Under the pieces are notes generated by a model. The model saw nothing but the letters and a program-made list of their open reading frames with translations. It ran no database searches and had not been told where the DNA came from. A stretch of 64,000 nucleotides of DNA from Gibbula magus. Its lineage: Eukaryota; Mollusca; Gastropoda; Trochida; Trochidae. A program made the position numbers and the translations under genes. This document shows positions 22,700-34,190 of this stretch, one piece after another. Every line of letters begins with the position of its first letter. Positions within the stretch are counted from its first letter, which is position 1. The stretch lies in the NCBI GenBank assembly GCA_936450465.1, contig OW388297.1:30212387-30276386 (forward strand). Direction: 5' to 3'.

Positions 22700-23270
22700 G
22701 AACACTCGAGGGTGCACTCCATGGAAGGAGGTTTGTCTGGGCGAGAGAGAGCGTCCGCAAGGACGTTCTTTGCTCCCGGGATGTGCACCGCTCTTATCGA
22801 GATGTTGAGTTGGTCTACCAGTCGAAACAGCTCCATCACTAGCTGTAATAATGATCCCGCCTTGGTCGATCCTTGCTTGTTGATCGACCAGGCTGCTGTC
22901 GAGCTGTCTGTGTGAACACACAGCACCTCGTTCTGCAGGTGACCCGACCAGTGCTCGATTGCCTGACGTATGGCGTTCAACTCCAAGAAGTTGATGTGAA
23001 GGCCGGCTTGCGCCGGCGACCACACGCCCGACGCCTGATCGGTCCCCAGGTGCGCGCCCCACCCCTGGGTAGAGGCGTCCACGTACAACTGGCCGGAGGG
23101 GAACCCTCGCCAAGACGTTGCTTTCGTCCTGCCACCATCGAAGGTGGTGAATGAGATCCTGCGGCATCCTGATGTGATGGCCGCAAGATACCTCCCGAAC
23201 GTGTCCGTTCAGTACTATCTGGAGGGGCGGGAGGTGAAGCCTTGGAACAGTGGCTCCCGAACCCATCGTC
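22700..23270 (-). pseudogene. RNase H domain (element 2)
   Basis: The frame at 23088-22585 contains LYVDASTQGWGAHL, FLELNAIRQAI, LCVHTDSSTAAWSINKQ and NVLADALSR, providing the D-E-D-D active-site set of a retroelement RNase H. The upstream connection (PLQIVLNGHV, LRWWQDESN, 23270-23110) is in another frame, with a shift near 23105. Downstream, FEAICLQFGRPHVNLFATRL and AWGLDALALGWEGMDAYAFP continue in the first frame after a shift near 22730. All segments are typical of DIRS polyproteins. Confidence 0.78.
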
Positions 23271-23843
23271 CAGGTACATCGCGAACTGGATATCGTGCCT
23301 GTGAAGGAACTCGATGATGGGTTGGGTCACCCGAGTGAATAGCCAAGGGGCTGTCGAAATCCCGAAGGGTAACACATTCCACTGGAAGTGACGGCCCGCC
23401 AGGACGAATCGGAGGTATTTGCAATCCGCTGGGTGGATTGGGACATGCAAGTACGCGTCCTGGAGGTCCAACGACACCATGCGGCTGTATGGTTGTAGCA
23501 ACCGCATGATAGACAGCACGGTCAATAGCCGAAAATATGGCGGCCGCTCGAGGTAGGAGCGGTTGAACTGTTTCAAGTCGTGAATCAGAAGCCATTTTTC
23601 CGGGTCCTTTTTCGGTCTCACGAATACTGGAGAGTAGAACCCCGTTGTCAGACCCTGGAGCAGAAGCTCGCTCACCGCCTCCTTGGTGATTAGGATCTCC
23701 ACTTGTTCCAGTGTGCGCGCGAGCCGTTCTGGCTCTAGCGGACGTTCCACTGGCGAACAAGTCAAGGGGGGGCCGGTGAGCACGGGTATACGAAACCCAC
23801 GCTCCAGCGTCTGACAGACGTACTCGTCCAGGCCCAACCACAA
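23215..23843 (-). pseudogene. Reverse transcriptase (element 2)
   Basis: Within the 288-codon frame starting at 23843, VFVRPKKDPEKWLLIHDLKQ leads to SLDLQDAYLHVPIHP (motif A, catalytic Asp at residue 126), LPFGISTAPWLFTRV (motif B) and FAMYLDDG (motif C, Asp 192 and 193). About ten residues later the frame no longer resembles RT and the next homologous block is PLQIVLNGHV, so the segment after motif C (thumb/connection) is deleted and frameshifted. Upstream ERPLEPERLARTLEQVEILI links it to the gag tail, as in element 3. Confidence 0.85.
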
Positions 23844-23920
23844 AAGTTGAGAGACAGCCTCCTACGGCCCCGTCTCGCACCTCTACCGCTGCCGGCGGTA
23901 GGAGAGGGGGCGCCCAGGAG

Positions 23921-25151
23921 TCACCTCTTCTTGTTGGTTCCTCCGTAGACGCGTCCCTTGCCCCCCTGTGATTTGTTGGATATCCTCTTTGGAGAGGGGC
24001 CGGCGTTGTAGCCACCACGGCCCTTGCCTGGCCGGCCCCCGTCCCGAAAAGAAACCCCGCCGGTCCTAGAGCCTGCGGAGGATTGCGGAGCGCCACCCTT
24101 CCAAGTCTTGGGTGTTGTCACAAGGCCCGGCGCCGCAAACGACACGTAAGTGTCAAAATCCTTCGCCGCTGTTAGGAGAAGGCGTTGGGGTGGGAAGCGG
24201 ACGCTACGCGGGTTCACCACCTCCTCCTCCTGACAGAAGGACTCGAAATGTGCCTGCTTCGAGAAGCTACACTCCTCATCCACCTCATGTAGGGTCAGCT
24301 GACACCAGTCAGCGATGGCCGCCATCCTCTCACCCTGATCAGGTGCCTCCACCTCTCGAAGGCCGCCTGCAGCGGACAACAGAGGAACGCGAGGGGGGGG
24401 AATCCCCCTCGGTTCTGTCCCCAGACTGCGAGCCTGGCGAGGGAGGCACCGACGTGTCCGAAGGGTAGAGGGGCGGCGACACCAGCGTCACACGACGGAC
24501 GCGGCCGGTGGTCAGCGCCGCAGGAGGTGGCGGAGGCGGATCCTTCCCGCCTTGATCCCCAGAATCCTTCTGGGAAAATTGTTCCAACATCGTCCTGACG
24601 GACGTAATGACGTCGTCCTTAAATGCCTTAGCGTCGAAGGGCGGGTGGTGAGGCGACCTGGAGCGCTTCTTCGCCTTCTTGACCTTCTTCCGACGCTCCT
24701 CCCGCGAGGGGGAGGGGGGTCCGGAGTCAGAAGGTTCCTCGGACAAGTCGCGAGGCGGTGACACGACTGGAGGCAAACCCCGACCCAGCGGCTCGCGAAC
24801 CACGTCCGACGCCAGGGAGGACGGAACGTCCAACTCCCCTGCGTCCTTGGATATGATCAAATCCGACCTGTCCGGCGACTCTCGCCTGCCTGCGGGGGCA
24901 GACGACCCCGGGGTCTGACGTCTGTTGCCCTTGCAGCGGCTCTGTGACTCGCTCTTCCGGATAGAAGAGCGGTAACGCCTATGCTGCTCCGGGGAGAGAT
25001 CCTCGCACTCCACACACCGGTTATCCTCCGGGCAAGTGTTCCTGCACAGGCGACAGACGACATGAGGGTAGTAGCTCGCCGACTTGCGTGACCCGCACTG
25101 TCCGCAGTACGCCCGGTACGGGGCTGCTGAGTCGCAGCGAACTAAATCCAT
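23921..25151 (-). pseudogene. gag-like ORF1 (element 2)
   Basis: ATG is at 25151. The head has seven cysteines in CX2C-X13-CX2C-X3-C-X5-CX2C order within CGQCGSRKS, PHVVCRLC and RCVEC, matching element 1. A Ser/Pro-rich acidic region, a basic ERRKKVKKAKKRSRSP stretch and a DVITSVRTMLEQFSQ helix follow. The frame shifts at a C8 run (24393-24400). The second frame (to 23921) contains RMAAIADWCQLTLHEVDEEC, a TGGVSFRDGGRPGKGRGG RGG-type tail and RVYGGTNKKR. The RGG tail suggests nucleic-acid binding. Function as a structural gag is inferred from position. Confidence 0.72.
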
Positions 25152-26044
25152 CACCTGAGAGGCGGCAAGCGCGGCCTACAGTCCAAGCGCAAGCGTCAGA
25201 AGACGGCAGACGGCAACCGTCTGTCCAACCAGCCCACGAGAACCTAGCGCCAAGCAGCTGGCAGCGGCAGGCAGCAGGCGGCAGGCGGTAGACGGCAAGC
25301 GCCTGTCCAATGATCCCCGCGGCAGGCGACACGGCCCAACGCACAAGACAATCAAAGCTGTCACGCGAGGGGGTAGAGCACCCGTCCAAGCGGCCTACGG
25401 AAACCTATCGCCTAGCAGACAGTAGGCGGCAGACGGCAGGCGGTAAGCGACCGTCCAGACGGCCTAACACACAAGACAGTCAAAGCTGTCACGCGAGGGG
25501 GTAGACCACCGTCCAAGCGGCCTACGGAAAGCTATCGCCTAGCAGACGGTAGGCGGCAGACGGCAGACGGCAGGCGGCAAGCAACCGTCCAGACGGCCTA
25601 ACGCACAAGACAGTCAAGCTGTCACGCGAGGGGGTAGACCACCCGTCCAAGCGGCCTACGGAAACCTATCGTCTAGCAGATGGCAGGCGACATGAGACGG
25701 CAAGGTGATCAAGTGAAGGCAGTAGCGCTAGCAGGCGGCAAGCGCCCAACACAATCAAACCTGTTACGCGAGGGGGTAGAGCAACCGTCCGGCCCCTGGG
25801 CTGCACGAGCTGCACGAGCAATCGACAACCCGCGCACCACTAATCCAGGTCAACACAGCTGTGTTAACCAACACCCTTGACTGAAACACCGAATTCACTC
25901 GCGAGGAATGAATACGATACGGGACAGCGGGGATACTTAACTAAGGTAAGTAATAGAGTCTAGAAACAATCAAAACACGTTAATTATATAGCTCAAACAA
26001 TCGGGAGAGATACAGAAAACACGTCTGCACACTACCGACTCTGT
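25152..26044 (-). promoter_or_regulatory. Element 2 5' leader with ~130 bp tandem repeats
   Basis: GC-rich repeats between gag and the 5' terminal repeat are marked by CACGCGAGGGGGTAGA at about 25362, 25490, 25622 and 25767 (periods roughly 128-147 bp). They contain GGCGGCAGACGGCAGGCGGTA. It is equivalent in position, but not in sequence, to the repeat-rich leader of element 1. ORFs here are translated repeats. Confidence 0.65.
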
Positions 26045-26206
26045 AATGTGAATGACAGGTCACGCCACCCAGTGGACGAGTGAGGGTCGGGTAACTCCGA
26101 TTGATCTGTGTAATGATGTTTCATTACTTCTGTGGGAATGAGTCGATTACATGTTATATGGCTATAAGGCTAAGGTCACTTGTCGGAGGTTAGTAATTAA
26201 ATAATA
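26045..26206 (-). repeat. Element 2 right (5') inverted terminal repeat
   Basis: It mirrors 21077-21217, then ends TTAGTAATTAAATAATA at the boundary with host DNA. Confidence 0.88.
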
Positions 26207-26379
26207 AGTATAATAATCTCGGTTTCGTTTTGCCTTGGCAACTTATACTGTTGATAGTACTACAGACGCTGGGATATAATTTTGCCTGAAAGGCCCAATG
26301 GGCTTATGGCATGGCATGGTGTCCGGCGTCCGTCCGTCAGGACCGTCTGTAAACTTTTCGCATTTTCGTCTTGTTCTCG

Positions 26380-26960
26380 AGAACCACTTGGTCTAGGGAG
26401 CTGACATTTTGTTTGCAGACTCCTTGGCTAATGGGGATACTACATTGTAGTTTTCGTGACCCGATGACCCAAAATCGGGTCACCTCCTTAAAAACCTATT
26501 TTCAACTTCTCATCCAGAGCCAAAAGGTCTAGAGAGCTGAAAAATTGTGTTCAGACTCCTTGGATAATGGGGATACTTAATTGTAGATTTCGTGACCCCT
26601 TGACCCAAAATGGGTTCACAGGGGTCACAACCCTAAAAACCTATTTTCATGTTCTTCTCAAGTTCCAAAAGATCTAGAGAGCTGAAATTTTGTGTGCAGA
26701 CCCCTTGGCTATAGGGGATTCTAAATTGTAGATTTGGTGACCCCTCGACCCCAAATGGGGACACAGGAGTCACAACCTTAAAAACCTATTTTCATCATCT
26801 TTTCAAATTCCAAAAGGTCTAGAGAGCTGAAAAGATTCCTTGGCTAATGGAGATTCTAAATTGTAGATTTGGTGACCCCGTGACCTCAATTGGGGTCACA
26901 GGGGTCACAACCTTAAAAACCTATTTTCATCCCATTCTCGAGTTCCGAAAGGTCTATTTT
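26380..26960. repeat. ~140 bp tandem repeats with CGTCCGTCCGTC lead-in
   Basis: Five units are marked by AAAGGTCTAGAGAGCTGA-type sequence near 26390, 26526, 26671, 26816 and 26951. Each carries CTCCTTGGCTAATGGGGAT and GTGACCCC...GACCCAAAATGGGGTCAC. The preceding GGTGTCCGGCGTCCGTCCGTC motif is a familiar start of dispersed repeats in invertebrate genomes. Confidence 0.8.
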
Positions 26961-28707
26961 TAAGGTATTTGTTACTTTCTCAATTGCTACTTCATTTTCC
27001 AAAGAAAACGTTTCCGTCTGCGCAGAAAAAAACGAAGGAGCCTGCACTAATCTTGGAAATAGCAAACTTACTTAATAGAACATCCCTACAAAGAAACTTA
27101 TATAGGTTAAACGGAAACCTACAACTTACAACAAACTTTGAAACTTTGCGCATGTGTATCTGACCTTACCTGGAAAATCTACTGCGGGGAAACCGTTATT
27201 TGCCTCGCTTCTATATAACATGCTTTCAATTCCAAATAAATGTTGTCTATTGTTGTGCGTATCTACGAAAACAAACACTAAAGAGTCAAATTCAGTGCCA
27301 ACATTTTTTAAAAAGTTGTAACTGTAAGATGTTACACTCGAAATATCAATTTTCGGTCTCTCGCGTTGTACCCACAATATGATACCTTTGCTTATGTATT
27401 AATATCGATAAATTACATGGACATGGTTAGTGTTCAAAACCTTATACAGTTAATTAATAACCTCCGGGTTCCAACTGCAAATATAAAAATTAATGTTTAA
27501 CCTGTTTCAGACTGTTGCCTTTAATCCAAATTTTAACTATCTGACAAGTTCAAACTAGGTTCTTAAAAACACTGTGTCACAGTACCCCCTTTTTAATAAT
27601 GAATAGAGTTTTAAAAATGTAATTCTGTCAATAATACTAAAAAGCAATAATTAAGGAAGCTGTCGTGTAAATATTTCTCAACGCTGCATCAAATCGACAC
27701 TGGCGCCCTCTGTTTCCAAGCGAAATCTATACAGTTATCATTCACAAATTTAAGCACACTCCTATTAAATATACCACAGACAAGACCTAACTTCATAATC
27801 AAACTTTCGAGTTATAACTGCTATGTTTAGAAACACATACGTTAGGTAAACGTTTCTTCTTATACATTGCAATACTCATATATAGTCTTAAATATATGAA
27901 GATATATAATCATAAACTTGCTTATAATATAATATAATATAATATGCTTATAAGAAAAAATATCAAATCCGAAGCAGGAAGCACTATTGAATTCATAACA
28001 GACAAAGTTGTAATATGCAAATAAGAAATAGCCTCGTTCAAACAAAGTTGAAATATTTGAATACATTACTCTCCGTACATAGTACTACAATATTGTTAAT
28101 TTAAAGCTACATCCATTGTGTTTCATAAAATTTTATTTGGCTTTAATACGTTCCAACACACCATATATGCTGTTTTCAATACAAATAAATTCACTTTGCT
28201 TGCTTATTCATGTGTAGAAACCGAAAGTGAACGTACTATTTACATGCACAGTAGTTATATGACCTATTGAACATTATTAACCCAAATTTGTTATTTTGTC
28301 TGGTGTAAATAAGATTCCAAAATTACGTTTGACTCATTGGCGCGCGCCACACGCAGTGCATTGTCCGGTTTTCCATCAGAAATCACTACTTTTACCTTCA
28401 TATCGTCAATATACTAAGTCGAGTATGATTAAAATGGTTGTTTTCGGTAACAGTTGGTACTTCTCGATAAAATAAGACCATTTATAACGTTTGTCATATT
28501 TGACCCCCAACAGCACAATGGATGAACCTTTAACAGACGACGAATATAATGCGCAAAATCATACGCGCAACTTATGAATGTTTTCAATAAATATATAGTC
28601 CTATAAAAAATAGTCCTTGACTGTCTATAATATATAGTGTCCAAAAGTGTGCTACAGTTCCTTTAAGGTTTGTTCCCTGTTATCACAGTTTGAAACTACA
28701 CTCCTTA
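26961..28707. other. Non-coding interval 3' of the IFI44-like gene
   Basis: AT-rich with no supported gene. A short AATAT-type simple repeat lies at about 27924-27945. The end nearest 28707 would be the 3' UTR and downstream DNA of the minus-strand gene; no convincing polyadenylation signal was identified close to the stop. Confidence 0.5.
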
Positions 28708-29024
28708 TTAGGATTGACTACTTTGTTGGAATGTCGCCAAGAATTCGTTTTTCTCAGACTTGTTTGTTGCCTGACCATTTGTAGATGACACTATAAGTTC
28801 GAGAGCCCGGAGAAGGAGGATGTTTGAGTAGGGGTCTGTATGAGACTCGCGGAAGTAGTTCCGAACGACGCTGATAGAGCCGGGGTGGACATAGAAGTCC
28901 TCTTCTATTTTCTTTTTTGCATTTTCGACTGCTTTGGATTTAGAAATAGACAACAGGTTCTTTGGATTCTTGAACTGTTTGTCCACCTCATCCACGTGAG
29001 TGAGCACCACATGGTAGGACACCA
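28708..29024 (-). CDS. IFI44-like GTPase, last coding exon
   Basis: The minus strand shows a splice acceptor TTATTTTTGCAG|TGG ending at 29025, then 105 codons to a stop at 28708. The translation begins VSYHVVLTHVDEVDKQF and includes KKIEEDFYVHPGSISVVRNY and LLLRALELIVSS. The beta-strand plus THVD (a variant of the G4 T/NKxD box) followed by a VxNY motif and a final hydrophobic helix is the layout of the interferon-induced protein 44 family in animals. The exon enters in phase 1 and fits exactly the phase-1 donor of the exon at 55840-56005. The family call is by eye; the P-loop exon is not in the window. Confidence 0.62.
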
Positions 29025-30498
29025 CTGCAAAAATAATATTCTATTATAGTAAATGCTTTTCAACAGTATGTATAGAAAATATATTGACAAGAAGTGTTGT
29101 TCTGTACAAACTTGGAAGAACAAATATCTCAAGATTTGGCCTTATTCATCTCGGAATATTATCATATTCCAAAATTGTAAAACAAATCTGAAGAAATGTA
29201 CAGAAATCTTAAGATATGAACAAAATCTGAAACCTTCTTTTCAGTCTTAATCTCAAAGATTTTTAATGTTCAATCTCGAGATATATGTAATAAATACCAA
29301 AACAAGATTGTTTTTTGGGGGAAAAGTGACTTTGAACATTACTTTCATGAAAGAATTTTAATGACTTTCATTAAAATATGACTTTAATGAAAACATTGCT
29401 TTTGATTTTTAAAAAAATTACTTTGATCAAAATATTGATGAACTATCTCGTTTGAATATCATCTATTGGATGCTTTTTATTAAAATTATTATTTTTACGG
29501 AGAAAGAAAGAGGTTTAAATAAGCGTCACTTTGTTTAAGTACAAATGCCAACAATCCGTAATGAATATATTTGGTCTGTATTGTGAATTTGGAATACTAT
29601 CAGAATAACACGATTTGAAATATGATGAGATACTAAAGAGGAGCATCTAATACGCCGATACAGTATAAGCCCCGCCCCTTCAACGCGAAATATTACAGAC
29701 TCAGAGCGAGCCGGGCCGCGAATCTCAACACGACACACGCTATGATTTCGGCTTTCTTTGAGGTGGAAACTGTTTGTAGATTAAAAGTATGTAAATATTA
29801 TAAATAAATTATAAATTTAGAATCCATAAACTTATATTTTATCAGAACTCATGTTGTGTTTGGACTATTTAATAGGCGGCGAAAAGAGCGATCGACGTCC
29901 ATTCCAGCTCGATCATTTTGTAAACAAACACGTTTTGAGGTACACATCCTTCACTTATAAATTATTATTATCCATAATATTTTCAGCTTAACAATAGAGT
30001 GTGATTAAAATGATTTCACTTAGAATCATCGAGTGCAGCTCTACCCCTTTCAGTGAGAAAAACCTCGGAACGGACTGAAATCAGCAGAGGTCAAGGTCGC
30101 TTTCGCTTGTTGACAGTTTCCCCACTTGAAAACTCAGAAAAGCAACACTTGTTGAACAATATATTTATAAAATATAGATAGAATTGGTTACAATTAAATA
30201 AATTGTAGTCAAAATTTTGAATTCAACTACTGATCTTAATATTGTACCTCTTCTTGGAAAATAATAACATCTCTACAGGTTTCAGATATAAATCATTGTC
30301 ATAAGTCATTGTTCAAGTTCGCAAATATCTGTTGGTGCCTTCATTAGTTAATAACCTAAGTACTCTTTTTAAATATTAGACACATGATTTGTTTTTAAAT
30401 GCAAATGATTAATAGTATCTACACAATGTAAATTGCAAGACAGATGTATTCACAAAATATGCTGGTCTGAGCTAATACTAAAATAATTAAATACAATA
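29025..30498. other. Intronic sequence of IFI44-like gene
   Basis: AT-rich DNA with no gene. A GC-box-like CCCCGCCCC occurs at about 29670 in a locally CpG-rich 90 bp patch (29640-29740), whose meaning is unclear. Confidence 0.5.
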
Positions 30499-30953
30499 TT
30501 ACGTTTTTGATTAAACATAATTATTTATATTGACCTGTTGACAAGACCTGCTATGCCTACCTCTTCTCTAGGTATGCTATTTCAACGTTAACACAGACGA
30601 AACTTGAAACAGTGGAGTAGAGGATGCGTAAAATCTCTCTCCCAAGGGCGGTAAATCTGCATGGTTTCGTGACGTCACCACCGGAAATGTCCACTCTCCG
30701 AACAGGCCCACTCTCCGAAATGTCCACTCTCCGAACAGATAGACCAAGCGGGGAGGATGGGCGGGCCTAGAGCGTAGGTCTAGTCAACAGGTCAGTATAA
30801 ATAATAACGTTTAATCAAAAACGTACTATTATTTAAATACCTTTCTGTTGACTAGACCTACTATGCCTAGAATCCCACTGTATGGAGGCTGGTCAGTAGA
30901 TATGTGGTAGAGACAAGACCAGCAACAAGTCTTGAGTGTAAGCTAACCTATGA

Positions 30954-30976
30954 GTCCTCCACCCTGTGGTGAGGAC
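30954..30976. other. 3' UTR hairpin shared with element 1
   Basis: GTCCTCCACC-CTGT-GGTGAGGAC is the same stem as at 7175-7197, with one loop base changed. Confidence 0.5.
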
Positions 30977-31185
30977 AAGGTACAGCCCGGGAGACGCCAT
31001 CTCTACCGCTAAGCGGATCGAAGAGACAACCCAGCCACTCAACTTCTGATTAACACACAGCCCCCGACCCCAACGGGGAGGGGGTGTTAAAACCGAGTTA
31101 AAGAAACAAAACAACAGACAAGGAGCAAACGATCCGAACCGAAGTTTATTTCAAGGAGCATCGTAATACACGCGGGAACAAACTC

Positions 31186-31480
31186 CTAAGACGAATGTCC
31201 CCTTCTCGGTCTGGTCGGGGGGACCACCTTCGCCTGAGCGAACATCTGTAGACCCAGCCTAGAGATGCCTTCGAGATCTGCTGTGGAGACATCTCGTAAG
31301 TAATGATTGGCGAAAACCTCTGAAGAACGCCAAAAACACCCCGCCATGACGTCTGAGACCACGATATTACAGTGGTCAGCCATCATGGTTGAGACTGCTC
31401 GGATCTCATGCGGGTTGGAACGCGATGGAGGAGGCAGGTCAGCGGCCTTGTACGCATCAATGACTGCCGACCTCAGGTAT
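31186..31480 (-). pseudogene. YR C-terminal fragment (element 4)
   Basis: The frame reads YLRSAVIDAYKAADL, HEIRAVS, CFWRSSEVFANHYLRDVS and ADLEGISRLG, the terminal catalytic part of the element 1 YR without the frameshift. Sequence upstream of YLRSAV is leader repeat, so everything N-terminal is deleted. Confidence 0.78.
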
Positions 31481-31499
31481 GAAGGCCGAACCAAACAGT

Positions 31500-32160
31500 C
31501 ACCCGACGAAGGTGAGAGAATACAAAACTTAACAGGTGAGCGACAGGCGAGGCACTGACGCGTGTAATCTAGACCAGGTGAGTGACAGTCGAGTCACTGA
31601 ACAGGTGAGTGACAGGGGAGCCACTGACGAGTGTTATCTAGACGGTGTGAGTGACAATCGAGCCACTGACGCGTGTTATCTAGACGAGGTGAGTGACAGT
31701 CGAGTCACTTAACAGGTGAGTGACAAACGAGCCACTAAAGTCCGTAATCTAGACGAGGTGAGTGACAGTCGAGTCACTGACGCGAGACACCTAGGTAGAG
31801 TGAACAAACAAACCTTCTGATAGCTAATTAGTCCAAAAACACCAAGAGTGTAAACTCACAAAACGTAGACGACGAGACGCTTAAGTGAGAAAAACGCAAG
31901 GCTAGAAGAGGCAGGCTATGGAGAGTGTTGAATACCGGAGGCTCCGAACACGAAGGGTGCGAAGCCAATGTCAAATGCTAGCGAGTCATTGGCGAACGAG
32001 GCGAGATGAGAGGAATGGCCGAAGACGAAGGCGAGTGACAGGCGAGTGACTGGCGAGACGATGAGCCGAGTCACTGACGAGTCGAGTCGAAGGTGAAAGG
32101 CAACCGAAGCAGACAACGAGCTATCGGAAGACCCACCTGATTCAGAAGACAAAGGGACTG
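31500..32160. repeat. Leader-type repeats (element 4)
   Basis: GTGAGTGACAGTCGAGTCACT and TCTAGACGAGGTGAGTGACA units repeat four to five times at 31540-31790. The following 31800-31990 matches 8940-9170 of element 1. Confidence 0.7.
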
Positions 32161-32772
32161 GCGGAGGGCACGACCAAGGCCGTGCGAACCAAACAGTCAC
32201 CCGAGAGGTGAGAGAAAACAAAAGAATCGAATTGCACGTGCAGAGCGTACAGCTACCAGCTTGGCTGAGCACACCTAGCACCTTATTCACTCAACACCTA
32301 CATGAAACAGGTTGTCTAAGACAACCTGTAAAAGACGAGCGTAGATAGGACGTTGATACAACCTCTTAAATGAATAAGAAGTAACTTCTTTGAGAGGCAT
32401 TTTAGAAGTTGTAGAGATGAAGAAAACCAAGATATATGGATAGCCAACTATTTAATTGCAATGAATGCGACGTTTCGGTGTAGATACTAACAAATAAGAA
32501 GTAGTAGGTAAGCAAAAGTAGCGAAAAAAACGCTAAAAATACCCAGCGGCAGAGCGAAAACAAACACGTCTGTCTTGCTATGCAACTGAGAGGAGAGTGA
32601 ACATTTCCGGTGGTGACGAGACCATGCAGACTTACTGCCCTTGGGAGAGGGATCTTACGCATCCCCTACTCCACTGTTTCAAGTTTCGTCTGTGTTAACG
32701 TTGAAATAGCATACCTAGAGAGGAGGTAGGCATAGTAGGTCTAGTCAACAGATAGGTATTTAAAGAATAATA

Positions 32773-33080
32773 ATTTTTTAAAAACTAAGAGTGCATTATC
32801 ATACATTTCAATAAAAAAAATGATAGCAAATTCCTGTCTATGTCACTGCTGGACCAACATAATTAATGAATATCACATTTATTGAACTAGATTTGGGTAT
32901 ATCTGCCTGTAAAATTTTCTAAATATGTCATTAAAATCATGAATAAGGGTTGAGAAAAGAGTAATGATGTTATATTGATATGTGCATATTAGAGCCCTGT
33001 AAAGAAATGAAGATTGTTTATTTTTATAGAAAAATATTTCTGAAAGAAATAACATAGTTTAATTATCCAACGCCGCAAGT
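32773..33080. other. Intronic sequence, nothing recognised
   Basis: AT-rich, no ORF or repeat identified. Confidence 0.5.
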
Positions 33081-33640
33081 TCAGCTCGAAGCGGGCGATA
33101 TAGTATTCGGCTGCGTCCGTACGAAATGGAATAACTCAAATCCTTTTCGCTGGATTCTTTTCCTATTTTGCATATGGGTTCATCATGGGAAGAGTAATGT
33201 TCCTACAGAGGTTTGTGACAACGAAACTTTGTCATTTTATCCTTGTCAGCGAGATATCTCAAGAACCATTCGCTGGATTATCTTCATATCTTACACATAG
33301 CTTCTCTGGGGAAGGGTGGTGAGCTAATTAGATTTTGGTGACCTTGACATTATTCCCAAAATCATAACGGAACTTTGAATTTTTCGACGTGATAATGTAC
33401 ATGTAAAGCTTGTCAGCGGGATATCTCAAGAACCATTCACCAGAATTTCATCATATCTTACACAAAGATATTCTAGGGAAGACGATGAGCTGATTAGATT
33501 TTGGTGACCTTGACAATATTCTCAAGGTCACAGTTGATCTTTAAATTTGTTGACATGTTCGACAGACGATTTTGGTGATCTTTACATTATTTTTCAATTT
33601 TGAAGTATTAATTTGCGGCGGGGGATCATGTCACCTTAGT
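33081..33640. repeat. Dispersed repeat with two ~170 bp units
   Basis: GTCAGCGAGATATCTCAAGA recurs at about 33245 and GTCAGCGGGATATCTCAAGA at 33411, each followed by ACCATTC, ATCTTACACA and GATTTTGGTGACCTTGAC. A CGTCCGTACGAAATGG lead-in is present. An inverted relative lies at about 41720-41990. Confidence 0.7.
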
Positions 33641-34105
33641 GAAAACTACTTGTTTTAGTTGAATATACATTGAGAAAATGAAAGTGTGATTCAGTAATTT
33701 TTTTCTGATAAACAAATGATTATTTGTGCACAGTTTAATTTTCTCCTTATTCTTATTATGTATGTGTAAGAAATATAGCTTACACTATTTTCAAATTACA
33801 AACAAATAAAACAACTGATTTTGGATTGACTTTTATCAATCAGTGATTGACATGGTTTTCACTACAACTTCTCCCTCTTTGGAGACAGTTTGAAAAGAAA
33901 ACAGTCACCCATTTATTATTTATCATTTTGATAGTGTCTGATTGTATCCTCTGACCTGCTACATCCTGACCATAAAAACTGAAAAAATAGGTTTGAACTA
34001 TGTTTAATCATAAAATACTGAGTTTGCATTTTACATTAAATATTATAATTAACTCTTATTCTTTATCTCCCTCTTTAAAACATTTAATCATATCTCATAA
34101 CATCC

Positions 34106-34190
34106 TATTATTTACTATACCATCGTTGATATTCACTATATGCCATATTATCCTATATGGCTATCTTCGACAAATTATTACACAGTAATA
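34106..34190 (+). repeat. Element 3 left inverted terminal repeat
   Basis: It pairs with 38320-38382: GATATTCACTATA, TATTATCCTATAT and CGACAAATTATTACACAG each have a reverse-complement partner there, with small mismatches. Confidence 0.8.

Larger units (their letters stand above)
21038..26206 (-). mobile_element. DIRS-like element 2 (RT, RNase H, YR)
   Basis: The left terminus starts GTACGTTTTTGATTAAACGT, preceded by ATA; the right terminus ends AATTAAATAATA. Inverted terminal repeats pair at 21077-21217 and 26045-26186. An internal junction (21328/21329) fuses both ends. Coding order on the minus strand is gag (25151-23921), RT (about 23843-23215), RNase H (about 23270-22700) and YR (22515-21589), the standard DIRS order. 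Every frame carries lesions: a C8-run frameshift in gag, loss of the RT thumb, frameshifts around RNase H, deletion of the YR core-binding domain and an in-frame stop. It is a full-length but dead copy, about 5.2 kb. Confidence 0.9.
30499..32772 (-). mobile_element. DIRS-like element 4 (short non-autonomous)
   Basis: Inverted terminal repeats pair at 30534-30699 and 32592-32755 and belong to the element 1 family (GACTAGACCTACTATGCCTA). The outer left end reads ATA|TTACGTTTTTG and the right TTAAAGAATAATA. The internal junction at 30826/30827 preserves CGTAC|TATTATTTAAA. Only the last ~95 YR codons, leader repeats and the terminal parts remain; gag, RT and RNase H are absent. The left repeat contains a small duplication of TCCACTCTCCGAA. 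It lies in the large IFI44-like intron. Confidence 0.85.

Noticed and set aside
22286..23266. 326-codon open frame spanning RNase H
   Set aside because: Only parts of it (PLQIVLNGHV, FEAICLQFGRPHVNLFATRL) are coding; the rest is a shadow of the RNase H frame, so it is not listed as one gene.
23215..24096. 293-codon open frame on the minus strand
   Set aside because: It is an out-of-frame shadow of gag tail and RT, rich in Pro/Ala/Arg as expected from GC-rich antisense-like frames.
29640..29740. Promoter with GC box
   Set aside because: A single CCCCGCCCC in a small CpG patch, with no adjacent first exon or TATA element, is too weak.
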